DNA of 64,000 nucleotides from Brienomyrus brachyistius. Its lineage: Eukaryota; Chordata; Actinopteri; Osteoglossiformes; Mormyridae. Positions within the stretch are counted from its first letter, which is position 1. Every line of letters begins with the position of its first letter. Positions 1 to 11,305 of this stretch are shown here, piece by piece. The notes below the pieces were generated by a model that saw nothing but the letters and a program-made list of their open reading frames with translations, was not told the DNA's origin and made no database searches. Made by a program: the position numbers and the translations under genes. The stretch spans positions 20,479,214 through 20,543,213 of the forward strand of contig NC_064541.1 in assembly GCF_023856365.1 (NCBI RefSeq). The letters are read 5' to 3'.

Positions 1-489
1 CATAATGTAAACCTCTCTGAACTTCCTCAAGTGCCTAATTTGCTGATCCCACAAGTGTAAAATGTGAACAAGGCATATTGTACAGACTTAGTGGCGTGAG
101 TTGATAAGATTTTGTGCCGACTGAGATACAGCTCTGTCTACATGCACACTCTGAGCCATTGTGCTAATTGCCTTGTTAAAATATGTCCTAATATGCAGTG
201 TTGTTTGCCCGACGATATCAAGATTATATTGAGGTAGGCAGCAAAATCTGGTTTTATATTGAATCACATGGTGTTGGTCACTCCCTCTAAAGGTTACTAG
301 GTTCTAGAAGATTTGCTACTAGAAGCAGAAAGGTCAGGCATCTGTAATATATGCAAGTTTTACTATATATGCTTACCTTCGTCAAATGTTACCCTATTAC
401 AGCTGTGTGATATATGATGAGATGATTTGAATGGTTATATTATAGATAGTTCTAGCTGAATACAGTCACTAGCCAGCACCATTGAAATG

Positions 490-1130
490 TCATGGAGACA
501 TTTCACCATGCTCTTGTGGAGGTTCTTCATGAGCTGGTCCCCCAGCGTGAGGCACGCCTCCTTGTGGTCCCACACCCTGGCCTCAGCCTCCTACAGCTTG
601 CGGTGCTTCTAGGCCAGCTGGGCTTCCAAACCGCAAGAGGGCTCCTCCTGGCCGAGCGGCACTGCCTCCTGGCCTCAGAATGCCAGCCAGAGGCTGCCCA
701 AGAGCTGACCTTCCTCACTTGATGACATCACTGTCTCCGACATGCGTCCAGTGGGCCGATGGGAAGAGCTTCAGGGTGCAATGGGGCAGGACGGGGGTCT
801 GGTGGGCAGGCAGGGGCGGCTCCAGGATGCGCTGCACGGATCCAAGGCTCCCCCACAGAATGGAGCGGCACCTTCTTGGCTCCGTGGTTCTCTGCCTGTT
901 TGCTGGAAGCTCTGATGCAGGTTTCTGGGCAATAATGCGTCCTGTGCACGTTCCTCCCGCAGCACCAGCAGACAATCTTCACATCCCTCGCTGTCTTCAC
1001 GTGAGATGTACTGTACCACTGCTGCCTGCAGGTCTTCCAGGCTGGCCCGGAATGCCAGAAGTACATCCAAGAATGCTTTCTTCAATTCTGCTAGTAAGGC
1101 TGGTTCGAGCTTCTCACTTTATAATGCCGT
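490..1130 (-). pseudogene. Broken coding-like relic, family not recognised
   Basis: Read on the minus strand, about 1110 down to 780 is open and protein-like: an amphipathic leucine/alanine-rich stretch (LLAELKKAFLDVLLAF) is followed by an acidic, cysteine-containing segment. Further down, about 620-490 in another frame, is a coiled-coil-like stretch (EAEARVWDHKEACLTLGDQL) that contains two in-frame TAG codons in positions where CAG (Gln) would fit. The two parts are in different frames and separated by stops, so no intact product is possible. It could be a decayed pseudogene or part of an old transposon. I do not recognise the family. The composition is richer in GC than the flanking AT-rich DNA. 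Confidence 0.3.
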
Positions 1131-1659
1131 TGTTATGCCCAGCACATAAAGACAATGCAGGGGCTACTGAAAACGCCAAAGCGATTTGTTTTTGTTTTTG
1201 TTTTGTTTTTAAAAAGGGGGGGGGGACTCCCTTATTAATTTCTGAACAGGCCCTAACACAGACCGCCACAGCACACCAAACTCTACATAGCATGGAAACA
1301 CTGGGAGGTCAGATGGTGGACCATCAGGTACACACACACTGGGTAATTTACACGATGCTAAAGACACGCGAGGATTGGGCAGGGTGCACATAGGACACGG
1401 GCCAACATACACGCTACAATCGGGAAGTACAACAAGAGTATTTACAATAAGAGCATCGACAATATATACACGCCCGCAAGTTTGCCGGGATGTGCAGATC
1501 TCACCGGTAATACAGTATTTTAATTTAGTTTGCAGTCACCTGAGAATCTTTATAATCCCATAACTTGGAATCATGTAAATGCCAGTATTTCCGTACTTCC
1601 TCGGTCAAACTCTATTTGAATTCGCGACCTACATTAGTTTTCAGTCTCACCTGAGAGGA

Positions 1660-1756
1660 TACATCCATCCATCCATTATCTAAACCGCTTATCCTACTGG
1701 GTCGTGGGGGGTCCGGAGCCTATCCCGGTAGTAATGGGCACGCGGCGAGAGGATAC
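1660..1756 (+). repeat. Fragment of a common fish interspersed repeat (CATCCATCCATT...CCGCTTATCC family)
   Basis: Starts with CATCCATCCATTATC and continues through an ACCGCTTATCCTACTGGG-type core to GGAGCCTATCCCGG and GCAATGGGCACG-like text. The same family recurs at 17160-17430 and 46840-46970 on this strand, and at 15228-15345 and 47030-47150 on the other. The family is widespread in teleost genomes from general knowledge, and its exact class cannot be assigned here. Confidence 0.7.
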
Positions 1757-2230
1757 AAAAGGTGTTTATATACCATCGTTATGTAGCTCCTAAATACTTC
1801 CCCCTAGTGGTGTACAGATGGCATCGCAGCTGAAAGGGAGCCAAGCCAAAACCCTTAAGCACGGCACTGATCCTCATGGAATTTTAAGAATTGTGTTTTA
1901 ATTGCCACGTGACTAACCACTCAAAACGGTCAGTGATTTGGAGTCCAAATCGGTACTCCTGTAGGAAAACATTGTTTCCCAGAAGGACCATGTACCAATA
2001 ATATTGACTCCGTCAAGAAATAATGTTTCTCTTTTATAACCGGTTTTAAACTTTTCGTTTATATTAATAGTCCTCATTATAAATCTTAAGAGAATCCTGG
2101 ATAAAAACGCGCCTTCGTTAAAAAATGGTATTTCAAGATACGTTTTTTGCTGAAGTCGAACACTGAAGGAGTGCCGAAGAGAAGAAAATTTAACAGGCAG
2201 TTAGAAGGCAATTTGTTGGGATGTTTCTTA

Positions 2231-2388
2231 ATACATCCATCCATCCGTTCATCCATCTTCCTGTACAGTCTCGCGGGGAACCTGGACCCCTGGACTTGAT
2301 TTCAGCAAGCAAAAGACCTAGGGCAGGGAACATTGGACGAGATGTCAGTCCATCACAGGGCACACATTACGCACAACCACACACCATG
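2231..2388 (+). repeat. Diverged second copy of the CATCCATCC interspersed repeat
   Basis: CATCCATCCATCCG is followed by a CTGTACAGTCTCGCGGGGAACCTGG-like core, then text resembling 'agggcagggaac' and 'gtccatcacagggcacac'. These landmarks occur in the same order in the longer copy at 17160-17430. It is diverged and truncated and has no coding content. Confidence 0.55.
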
Positions 2389-3752
2389 TAATAAATGTGA
2401 TTTTTCTACAACAGCAATACAAATTACATTTATACACAATTTCACAATATTGCTGCCGTTAGTTTGCCCTGCACCGTTGCCTTGTATAGTTTCATAGTAT
2501 TTCCATTATTTCAGAACTACAAAAAGCTCAAGAATTTGAAACATCCATCGATGTATATCAAAATACGCCGAAAATACAAATATACCGACATTATTTAATG
2601 GGTTGACTTTTTACCAATTGCAAAACTGCAGTTGGAACATGTTTTATACGATGTTGGCTGCAGTACCGTATTTGGTTGCAGTATTGTGGCTCTTCGCTCA
2701 TAATTGACATATTATTACTAAGTCTGAATTTTAAGAAAGTGTTTTGATGTCACGTTAACTGCTAAATTTGGAGATTTGACCAAGATTTCCGTTTAGCATA
2801 TTCGGGATTTTTGCTTTTCTATTATTTGAACTGTTTTCCCTCAGTATGGTTTTATTTAACACTGCCTTGCGGTAACGTATAAATCTTCCGATTAATATGG
2901 ATTCACGGTCTGCGTCGGTCTGCTCCTTGAGACAAGCTGTGTTGCTAATGACAACCATCTTAGCATATTGGGGCAATAGCAACCGTGGGGTGCGCGTTTC
3001 GAGGGAGGTGGCAACAAAGCTTCCATCACTGTGAAAGTTAGCTCTTGATACTTTGCATTCACTAGGCGGTAATCCCTGTTGTGTGTACTTGTCGGGGTTA
3101 CTTTGGAAACCGAGATTTTTTTAAACAATAGGTTGTATTATCTCACAGTAGCCGCTATTTAGTCTTTGAGCTAAATCTTTGTCTAGGCGGGCAATTTGTC
3201 ATGTGACAAAATCTGATCAGCATGTTTGGTCGTTCTTTGCATCGCAGCTTTCGAAAAATGAACAAGACGTTATTATTTAATAATATTCTTAACATGTTTT
3301 TATTAATGGATTTTTTAACAGAAAAAACTATTGATCTTCTTTGCATAAACTCCGAGCTCGAATAAAAGAAATTATGCGTATACCTCATTCGTTTTAAGCC
3401 TAAAGGTGTATTTAAATAAACCCGAATACTCGTACATTGGATGTCCATTTTAATAAAGCAATTAAAACTTTGATATTTAATCACTGGCGTTATAAAAAAA
3501 AGCCGTTCTGTTTCTTTTGGGTTATGCTTACGATATCCACTAGGTGTCGTAAGATCGCCTGGAATGGCAGCACCGCTTCCCCGAGTTTTGCGGCTGATGG
3601 GGTGGGTAGGTGGGGGGGAGTTCCTGGTCCCCCCTCGAGTTTTCTGCAGACGCCGAGCTTGGCAGTCAACTCCCGGCTGCAGTTGCAGCACCTTGTCGGC
3701 TCCGTAATGTCCTTGAACGCTACAGTCCTTCACGACTCAACACAGAGAGATA

Positions 3753-3760
3753 TTTATAAA
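3753..3760 (+). promoter_or_regulatory. TATA-like motif, possible fhod3 core promoter
   Basis: TTTATAAA lies 294 bases before the fhod3 start codon and directly follows a GC-richer stretch (about 3560-3740). If used, transcription would begin near 3785 and give a 5' UTR of roughly 260 nt. This is a motif match only. An upstream non-coding exon, or other start sites, cannot be excluded. Confidence 0.25.
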
Positions 3761-3829
3761 CGAGCATTAGGAATTTTAACTGGGACAGTAAAAATTAACT
3801 GAAAGGACGAAGAAATCCCGGATCTCAAG

Positions 3830-3917
3830 ATGCTCTGTTATAATTAATCGTGGCTGTATTTTTTCTAGTCTACGCAACTTATCTATGAAGCAAACACCGC
3901 ACTGGGTCGCGGGATAA
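3830..3917 (+). promoter_or_regulatory. Two short upstream ORFs in the presumed 5' leader
   Basis: ATG at 3830 opens a 5-codon frame ending in TAA at 3847. ATG at 3885 opens a 10-codon frame ending in TAA at 3917. Both precede the fhod3 start and would be in the mRNA only if transcription starts upstream, for example near the TATA-like motif at 3753. Together with the overlapping uORF at 4036 they would make a leader with three upstream starts. Confidence 0.3.
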
Positions 3918-4035
3918 GTATACTGAAGAGGAACTGCAGCAGCTTAACTTTGCAAGCTGTTGTTACATCATTATCAGACACGCAACCGGGAGCTCGCAAG
4001 CGAAGGATCATCTTTTTTATCCAGCCGGCTCTTGC

Positions 4036-4080
4036 ATGGCTACACCATGGCTACCTTTATATGCAGGGTTCAGTTTTTAG
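4036..4080 (+). promoter_or_regulatory. Upstream ORF overlapping the fhod3 start codon
   Basis: An ATG at 4036 opens a 14-codon frame that ends with TAG at 4078-4080, in the +1 frame relative to fhod3. It overlaps the main start at 4047. The octamer ATGGCTAC occurs twice, 11 bases apart, once at each start codon, so the extra start looks like a local duplication of the true start context. A ribosome that initiates at 4036 would terminate inside the coding region and miss the main start, so this uORF should lower translation of fhod3 if the codon is used. Confidence 0.5.
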
Positions 4081-4211
4081 ATGACACCGATCCATTCAAC
4101 AGCACTAATTTTCCGGAACCAACAAGACCACCGCTCTATACGTTTAGGGAGGATATTGCGCTAATAAATCAAATAGCCGGAGTCCACAGGATTCTTAAAG
4201 CCCCACACAAG
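4047..4211 (+). CDS. fhod3: fhod3 coding exon 1 (formin homology 2 domain containing 3), residues 1-55
   Basis: This exon encodes the extreme N-terminus of the FHOD3 formin. The residues include CRVQFLDDTDPFNSTNFPEP, then TRPPLYTFRED and AGVHRILKAPHK, which agree closely with vertebrate FHOD3 as I know it. FHOD1 diverges here (for example it lacks the FNSTNFPEPTRPP block), so the paralogue call is firm. The start codon sits in CACCATGG, an excellent Kozak context, and begins exactly where the family begins. The exon is 165 bases (55 codons) and ends CACAAG before a GTATGA donor, phase 0. In FHOD proteins this region is the first part of the N-terminal GTPase-binding domain, which precedes the diaphanous-inhibitory domain. 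FHOD3 assembles and stabilises actin filaments in sarcomeres. Teleosts can have fhod3a and fhod3b, and I cannot tell which this is. Confidence 0.95.
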
Positions 4212-4956
4212 GTATGATGCACGTTAATTACTGGCTAATTGGGTATTTAGCCTCATTGCATCGTTTGTAATTCGGCATGATATTGTGCAGAACTATGTAA
4301 ATGCAGAGGGGCAATGAGAAGGGGGAACAGATTTGAGTCTGCATGTTAAATTCAGGTTGTACGCTGAGTGATGCGGATACTTCAAAGCCTCACCGATGAA
4401 CATTTGTTGCCCTCGACAAACTTTGATTGCTTGTCGACACCCAGGGTCACACACATTCTTTTAATGATGTAAAGTCATCGTTCAATATTCGTGCTCGTAG
4501 ATGAAATTTTCTTCCCAAATTTGCATGTTAGTTTCTTTTTTTTTAAAGTGACTTGACACGATTGATCCGTTTGAACGGAGTGATTATTTTTCTTTTAAAG
4601 TAAGCAGTTATACAACAGTGATATACTTAAGTTTAATTTCTAATGGTTGGTTAACAAATTAGTCACCCGTTAGATCCAGTTAGCATCCACTATGTGCCGA
4701 TGGCGAGGTCCCAGTCTGTCCGGCGCAGGCTACTTCTGGCGTCGCTTGTGGGAGCTGAGAGGGGGGATCAGCGGTTCCCACTGACCGGCAGGCAGGCAGC
4801 CGAGACCCGGGACCCAGGGCGCTCAGGAAAGCGGGCTGAAAGTAATAGACGCAGTTAGCACAGATAAGCGCAGTGCCTGGCTGGCATCAGTGAAGCTGCC
4901 AGTGGAATAAAACTGAAGCATTTTAGTGCATTTAGTGATCAGTATGAGATGGCAGT

Positions 4957-5003
4957 TTAATAATAATAATAATAATAATAATAATTATTATTATTATTAT
5001 TAT
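4957..5003 (+). repeat. (AAT)n followed by (ATT)n microsatellite
   Basis: About nine AAT units change directly into about six ATT units, so the two halves are reverse complements and could form a hairpin. It lies in intron 1, 750 bases after exon 1. Confidence 0.95.
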
Positions 5004-8000
5004 CGTTTGTTTCCACTCCTGTGCACAAATAGTTTTGTTCAGACTTGTCCCCTGAGATCCGACACTTTACTTTTGCATAAATTAATTGGTCTGCCTGAGG
5101 GATTTGTGAAAACATTCCTTATTCGAAGCTAAGTTTTCTATAGATAATTTTATGATGAGTTTATGATGTGTTTACAGTTGCAGATTGAGGCAGCGCGCAT
5201 ACGTGCATGTCAGTCAGCAGTCATATACTATGTCAATGTCTATTTTTTCTTTGAGTGACACGTGGAATTGAAGTAACCATGTCATTTAAAATGATGAAAA
5301 GATGATCCCCCGAATTTGGATGAAAAACAATGCATGTTTATCAAGAATTATACAAAAGGAGTTATATTTATTAATCGTTTTAAGATACTGACACGAAGCA
5401 GTCGTTTGCGAATTGTGTTCTTCTGAGTTAATTGTGCCGGTAATATCGACAACATCCACTGTATGACCGAAAGTAACTGCGGTGACCTGCCCAGAGCCAA
5501 GCGAATGTCATTGGTCAGCGGCTTTAATTCAAGCGGGAACTGCAGGATTAGCCCTCAACGCGGATTATAATACACCCCGTTAGATTCCCTTGAATACTTA
5601 CACATCTGCTGTTTGTCTGCCTGCAATGAAACGCCGTAGCTGTATCGGAATTATCCTTGCATATGAGCATTCATCTGCTTCATATCACGATTAGATATAC
5701 TAATTAGTGTTTTTTTAGTTCAGATTTGAATCTTCGGGAATCCCTGGGAGACCATTGGAGCCTAATTGTCACTCAGAGAGAATGGGCACCTCCACTCCTT
5801 CAGCACCTCTTAATTACTTAATTGAAGGTTATTTGGCTTGTAATTTAGTCAGATGTTGAGTCAAATGTAAAGACATTTGATGGGCAGGTAATTAATAAGC
5901 CCACGGGCCCTGTGGCCCTTGGGTCCACACTACAGATTAGAGACCCCTGTCAGAAACCCCCCAAAACAAACAAGCACATTAGAAACCGAAGCTTCTTCCC
6001 ATCTACACCCTGAATATTGTTTGGATCATCAAAGGTTTCTGGTGGAAGTCGAGAGGTGTTTCCTTATTTGCGTTATTATGCATCCAAAATGGCATTTAGC
6101 AACAGGCTGCAGTTATGATTGGTGGGTTGAATGTCTGCTGGCTCTTTGCCAAAATGTTCCCATGACTGTGACATCAGCCCCAAATGTAGATTCATCTGAT
6201 GTAAGTGAATGCTGTTTGATTATTGTACCCCCATATGCGGCGGGACGGTATTATTGGCCTGAGGGGAATAGACTCACATCCTAAAGCAAACGGGAAACCC
6301 CATCCAGCAATTCTGTTAATTATACACTGGCCAAGTAGGGGGTAGGAAGTTCTTTTGACGCAATCAAACTGTTTGTCATATGTGTCCTTTATGTGTCTTG
6401 GGACTGTCTTCACTGGTTCTCACTCTTGATTAGTGCTTCATGTTCTTGCTGATTGTTCTGTCTTTCTGATAAACTTTTTGTTTTTAAGAAATCTGCTTAG
6501 CAGGTCACAGTGTTGCCTGTCTGAGCTTTGGTCCACCAACCCGGCCTGGACCTCAGTGTAATGCTGCTGCTGATCATCAATAAATGCTTCACGCTAAAAG
6601 CTTAAATCCCCGAGGCAATCGTGGGTGGTTTGAGAAGGACGGTGACAACTGCTGTAAGTCCCACGTGTCACAGAGTTTGAGGTTCTGCTCACGCTGGGTT
6701 CTCCGCTGTGGCCTGCGGGAGCTTTGGGGAAAATGCTGGAAACGGAAATTGTTTTGAATGGTTGAGGCTGACAGCTAGCTTTATCTGTGCCATGTGACCT
6801 CCCTACCTACCACCTGCCAGCTTTCCTTAAATGGATTAAATCAAACTAGCTTTCTTACCAAACTGCTCTTAGTCTTCATGTTTTCCCCTCTGGGAAGGTT
6901 TATGGCCACTTGAGCACAGAGAAAATGTGCAAACGGTGTTTTTCATAACATTCCTGCATGATCCTGTCAGATAATCAATCACTGCCTAAACCTGAACCTT
7001 TTTCAAAGGCTGCCTAAAAAGCTTGTTGGGCTGTAAGATGTTTGCTTTTTAGAGAGACGTTGCAGTAAGTAAGTAAGGTCAGAGCTCAAACGTCAGCAGT
7101 TGGGGAGATGCAGCTCTTCTCAGAAAAGCACGTCAAGCATTTATTTTAGGTGGCTGGAAAGTCACGCAGGTCCTAATTGAAAGTTAAATAGCGCTTTTTT
7201 CCATCTGTCAGATCGAAGGGTTTCCAAATCCCTCTCAGCACCCCTTAGCCTACAAGTCACGCAATCCTCAGGATGCTGTGGACGACCACAAGGGTCTGGC
7301 TCTCGTTTACAGTCGGACCAGCTCCGGCGTAGAGGAGATGGGAGACGGGAGCCGGCAGAAACAAACAGAGAGAGACGCACGCAGCCTTCACCGCCTGCTC
7401 GAGATCCACGCCCCAGACCGTTTGTAATTAGGCGGTGGTCTTGGGGAACCGCAAAACGGACGTGAAGCGCCCGAGGAAAGCCTTTCGATGCCATGATAAG
7501 GAATGCTGCTCGCCGGATGTCATCAGTCTAAAACGGCTCGTGGTGACTTCAGCACCAGCGCAGACAAGGAATTGATCATGCAGCATTAACGAATCTGTCC
7601 AGATATTCCTTTGTTCATCCAAAACTCTCTGTCCATTGTCATGTATCTTTTTCTAACTGACGTAACAAATAAACTAGACCGATTAGTGTTATGGACTTAT
7701 TCACCTTGTCTCAGATGGTCTTCAAGCTCTTTTCATGGGGGATGTGGGGATGGGGGGTGGGTCTTGACAGTCTGCTAAGTTGGCACCTCCTCACAAGATG
7801 GTCAGTAGTGGTTTGACCGGTGCTGCTTCTTGCGTCCATCTTCTCTCCTCAGCCCAAGTGAGCATGCTGCCTTTGTGACTAATGGATAACTCAGATAGAC
7901 AGAAATAGCCTTTTGCTCAAACGTGAGGTATCCGAGCTGGGCTGTGGGGCTCCGCGACAGGGAATGGGCGAAGAGCTTTCCCCTAACCTCCGTGCAAACT

Positions 8001-8170
8001 GTGAAGTAATGCTCACGAATCTCACTGCACCATGTCGTAGTCTGTAGTCTCCAGTGGTTGGTAATGGGCTCATTTGTAAACAGGCCTGGTTTTCCATTCT
8101 CGTATTTGTTTTGTAAATTAGCTCGGTTTTCCGTCTAGGTGTATGTGTTTTGTAAACCATGATGTTTTGA

Positions 8171-8190
8171 TTTTTTTTTTTTTTTTTTTT
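8171..8190 (+). repeat. Poly-T tract (20 T)
   Basis: Twenty uninterrupted T. It could be the reversed A-tail of an old retroelement, but the neighbouring sequence shows no recognisable element, so it is annotated only as a homopolymer. Confidence 0.9.
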
Positions 8191-8634
8191 CGTTTATTGG
8201 TCCATGAAACATATTCACTGGCAGCTTGTGATTTGATGTGGTGCAGTACCATGAAACTCCCACAATCCAAATTACAGCTCTGTCTGCTTCGGCCACTATG
8301 ACCCGCACGCTCCTTATTGACGCTCCAGGCTCTCTTTCCCTTTTCCTTCCCTTGGCTGCCTGTCACAATCCTTCTTTTTGGAAACTCTGCGTTTCTTTTC
8401 TTTTTTTGCATGCGCATTACTTTAGAGAAATTACAGGGGCCTGTAATTAGGAGTTAGGCTAAATGCTGTAAAATATAGGTCAGTTCCCCTTCGCGGTGGT
8501 GGATGGGGATTACGTCCACATTGTTCTGCTGAGCCGAGCCTCCACCACTTAGCCGGCTGCTCGGCTCTGGTGCCGGGACCCCTTAAGGCTGAGGAAAGGC
8601 CTGCCTCCTGGATCGTTCTTTTCTGTTAGGAGTT

Positions 8635-8649
8635 GGGGGGGGGGGGGGG
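8635..8649 (+). repeat. Poly-G tract (15 G)
   Basis: Fifteen consecutive G in intron 1, one of about ten long G or C homopolymers in the window. Such tracts are prone to assembly-length error. Confidence 0.95.
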
Positions 8650-9605
8650 TGACACAGCTGTGGTCCCCTCCACGTGGCCAGTGACTCCCCAGTGCATGCA
8701 CTGTACTTTTGGCTGCAAAGACTCTTTCAGGATTTTTGCCATGGCTGAAATATACTGTGCGTTGGTTGCCGTCTCATGTCGCTCTCGGCCTTGATTCTGC
8801 CTCATACCACTTGCACCAGACAGCCAGCTCCAAAGGATTAATTCTGTAGAAGCTAGAATAGGCCAGCTTCTATTCAGTCAGGGTTACTGTGATCTGGAAC
8901 CTGCTGTAGAGTAGCTTGCATACTGGGCGGACATTAGTAACACTCAAAGATCTCCCACTTGTTTTATACAGGACCTGGATAATCAGTAGGACCTTCTCCT
9001 CTGTGGTCAAAGGAAGCAGCCAAGTGCAGCGTGAATCCTTTTGGCCGTGGCCTCCGGGGCTGATGCAAGGCCTGCACCCGTAACCGTCAAGCATTCGCAC
9101 GGGCTAACTGCTGTTTATGCGGGCCTCACAGCTGTGGTAACCCCGCTTGAACCCATAATCCCATGCTGTCACGTCACTGTCACCGGGCCGGGATTGGTGG
9201 ATGGCTGCAGCTCTGGCCCTTAGGGAAAGATCAGCACTTTTGGGATCCTCAGTAATTACCAGTTAGCTCTTGGGTTCAGGTCCCTTTTCACGTTTCCGTT
9301 CCTGTTGCTGCAAAACGGCTCATGTTTGTTTTTTATTCTTTTGAAGGAAACCAAATCCAAGATCTTTTTCTGTCCTTAAAGGCCGCGGCTGCGGAAGGTT
9401 CTAGAACGACACATAAACTTTTTTTTCTTTCATGTTTTCATTTTTCTTTTTATGGCGGGTCTCACAGAAACCTTGTCGAGACTGTCGTCTGGTAGCCATC
9501 GGCCCGCGTCTGTGGAAGTCGTTAAAGGCGTCAGTCGTTAGCAAGGAAGCCCGTGGCAGCCATGCTCTCGCGTGGCAGCTCTATCATAAAAACCTGGTCC
9601 TGGGT

Positions 9606-9608
<3 letters not shown>

Positions 9609-9691
<83 letters not shown>
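9609..9691 (+). repeat. (TG)n microsatellite, about 41 units
   Basis: A perfect GT/TG run of 83 bases, directly followed by the interspersed repeat at 9692-9885 and a second short (TG)n at 9886-9902. The cysteine/valine-rich frames across it are artefacts. Confidence 0.97.
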
Positions 9692-9692
<1 letters not shown>

Positions 9693-9903
9693 TCCAGGTA
9701 TACCTTACCTTGTGGGGACCAAATACCTGTTGCTTTTTTTTACCATAAGGGAAAAACTCTATTTTATAAAAATCCATAACTGCAATGAAAAAACTAAAAA
9801 TTAAAAAAAAAAAAAAATTAATTGGCATTAGCATTTTTCCCATAGAAATGAATGAGCGGTCCCCAAAAAGATATAATTTCACGACTGTGTGTGTGTGTGT
9901 GTG
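9692..9903 (-). repeat. Interspersed repeat of the GTGGGGACC / ATTCATTTCTATGGG family
   Basis: Contains TTGTGGGGACCAAAT near one end and, reversed, the CCCATAGAAATGAATG motif followed by GGTCCCC near the other. The copies at 38110-38335 (minus) and 41410-41640 (plus) share the CATTTCTATGGG motif and a run of CCCTAACC-like words. This copy is bracketed on both sides by (TG)n. The family is common in teleosts. It has no coding capacity here and its class is uncertain. Confidence 0.65.
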
Positions 9904-10229
9904 ATGCACAGCACCTGGCAGGCACCTTGCTGGACGCCCCATTACAGCCTCAGACATGAAACCAAAGGACCCCAGGGCAATGACCTCCACATCATAGCTC
10001 CCCCTCCTGCCCCTTAATTAGAGTCTGAGTTACCTGAATATACGCTCCATGATGAAAAGACACGGGTCAGTGAGAGGAGGCGGGGTTCTGTAAACCTCCG
10101 ACTGTGTCAGTCGGACCTGCCAGCTTATTGGATTGCAGGATAACACAAACAGGGGAGGGGTATAATAACTTGTATGAGTTTATTTTTAATAGAATCTGCT
10201 TCAATGTCATTGCTGGCATCTGTTTTTTC

Positions 10230-10249
10230 GGGGGGGGGGGGGGGGGGGG
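10230..10249 (+). repeat. Poly-G tract (20 G)
   Basis: Twenty consecutive G, followed within 135 bases by two poly-C tracts (10347-10357 and 10370-10384). The complementary runs could pair in single-stranded DNA or RNA. Confidence 0.95.
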
Positions 10250-10346
10250 CAGTGATGATAGTGCATTCGTGATAGTGCTGATGGTGCTTGAGCGACTGCA
10301 GTGGATGAACCAAAAAAGAAACTGCTGGATGGGTGATAGGGAGTTG

Positions 10347-10384
10347 CCCCCCCCCCCTCTTTCCTGTGACCCCCCCCCCCCCCC
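10347..10384 (+). repeat. Paired poly-C tracts
   Basis: Eleven C at 10347-10357 and fifteen C at 10370-10384, separated by TCTTTCCTGTGA. On the opposite strand these are G-runs able to form quadruplexes. They also create the proline-rich and glycine-rich spurious frames in this region. Confidence 0.95.
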
Positions 10385-10498
10385 GTTCTGCACCTTGCCG
10401 AGACACGCGAGCCGTTGGCCTTTAAATTTAGCCCGGCTATCTTTGGCCTCGCGTCTGAATTCTCCGTCAGTCGGTGAAACCCCCCTTCTTAAATAAGG

Positions 10499-10562
10499 CC
10501 GGGCGGGGCTGGGGGGGCCCGCAGGGCTGGGGGGGCCCACAGGGCTGGGCGGGGGCCCGCAG
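10499..10562 (+). repeat. Short GC-rich minisatellite (about 18-20 bp, 3 copies)
   Basis: Three units of the form GGGCTGGGSGGGGCCCGCAG-like sequence. Strongly G-rich on the plus strand, in intron 1. Confidence 0.8.
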
Positions 10563-10807
10563 ATCTTACTTTTCCCAAGGCTGGCCGCTCACTCCTTTGT
10601 GCCGCTGGGCGAGGAAGCCCTGCCCTGAGGCGTCTCGGGTTTCCCTGCAGAATCGGCTCATTCACCCGCACCTGCCGGCAGCTCTGAATGGGGAGAGGAT
10701 CTCAGCACCTTCGCTCCTCAGCACCGCTGGACATCCTGTGCCAAGCCCCATTTATTCAGTATCTGAACCTCCTGTGCAACTACAGACCTGTTTTTTTCCT
10801 TTATGCG

Positions 10808-10875
10808 ACCATCCATCCATCTGTCCAAACATTCGTCCATTCATACAACCATCCATCCATCCATCCATCCATCCT
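10808..10875 (+). repeat. (ATCC)n-rich stretch
   Basis: Imperfect CATC/ATCC tetranucleotide run ending in CATCCATCCATCCATCC. This tetranucleotide is the usual start of the fish repeat family seen at 1660, but the rest of the element is not recognisable downstream. Confidence 0.8.
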
Positions 10876-11290
10876 TTATTAAATGATTAAATATGAAATA
10901 ACCAACATATTAAATAAAAACTTCAGTCATAAATAAATTCATTAAAAGTGCCAGCTAAACACACCCCTCAGCCAAACGTGACCCTTCATGTCTCCTCTCC
11001 CTCCTTCAGTGGTGCGGGTCCGAATTCGAGCTGTGAGTAACCTTAGAGACCTGGGCAGGATAAGCTCAGTAATAGGGATGTTGACGCGAAGGCAGGAATC
11101 ATGTCGTTTCATTTCCCAGTAAGAATAAGCAACGCGGGCCGTCTGGCCAGTGTTATTCCGGCTTCCCATGTGCTACATTCCGGCATTACGCAGCTCTGGG
11201 GCTCTGTGGCACTCCCAAAGACAAATGAAGTGGGTTTGGAGATCAAAGCACCTCATTCTATAATGACTTTACCGGTCAGCAGGTTCCATT

Positions 11291-11305
11291 CCCCCCCCCC
11301 CCCCC
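11291..11305 (+). repeat. Poly-C tract (15 C)
   Basis: Fifteen consecutive C followed by TTTTC, in intron 1. No associated element seen. Confidence 0.95.

Larger units (their letters stand above)
1131..3750. other. 5' flanking DNA of fhod3, no gene seen
   Basis: AT-rich DNA with no protein-like open frame on either strand. It holds an A/T-rich stretch with a run of nine or more G near 1216, and two fragments of a fish interspersed repeat (annotated separately). The ORFs in the last 600 bases read through low-similarity flank and end without splice logic. Enhancers may be present, but none can be recognised from sequence alone. Confidence 0.6.

Noticed and set aside
3155..3733. 192-residue minus-strand ORF upstream of fhod3
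   Set aside because: AT-rich, no recognisable motif, and located in the likely promoter region. Composition is as expected for a chance frame.
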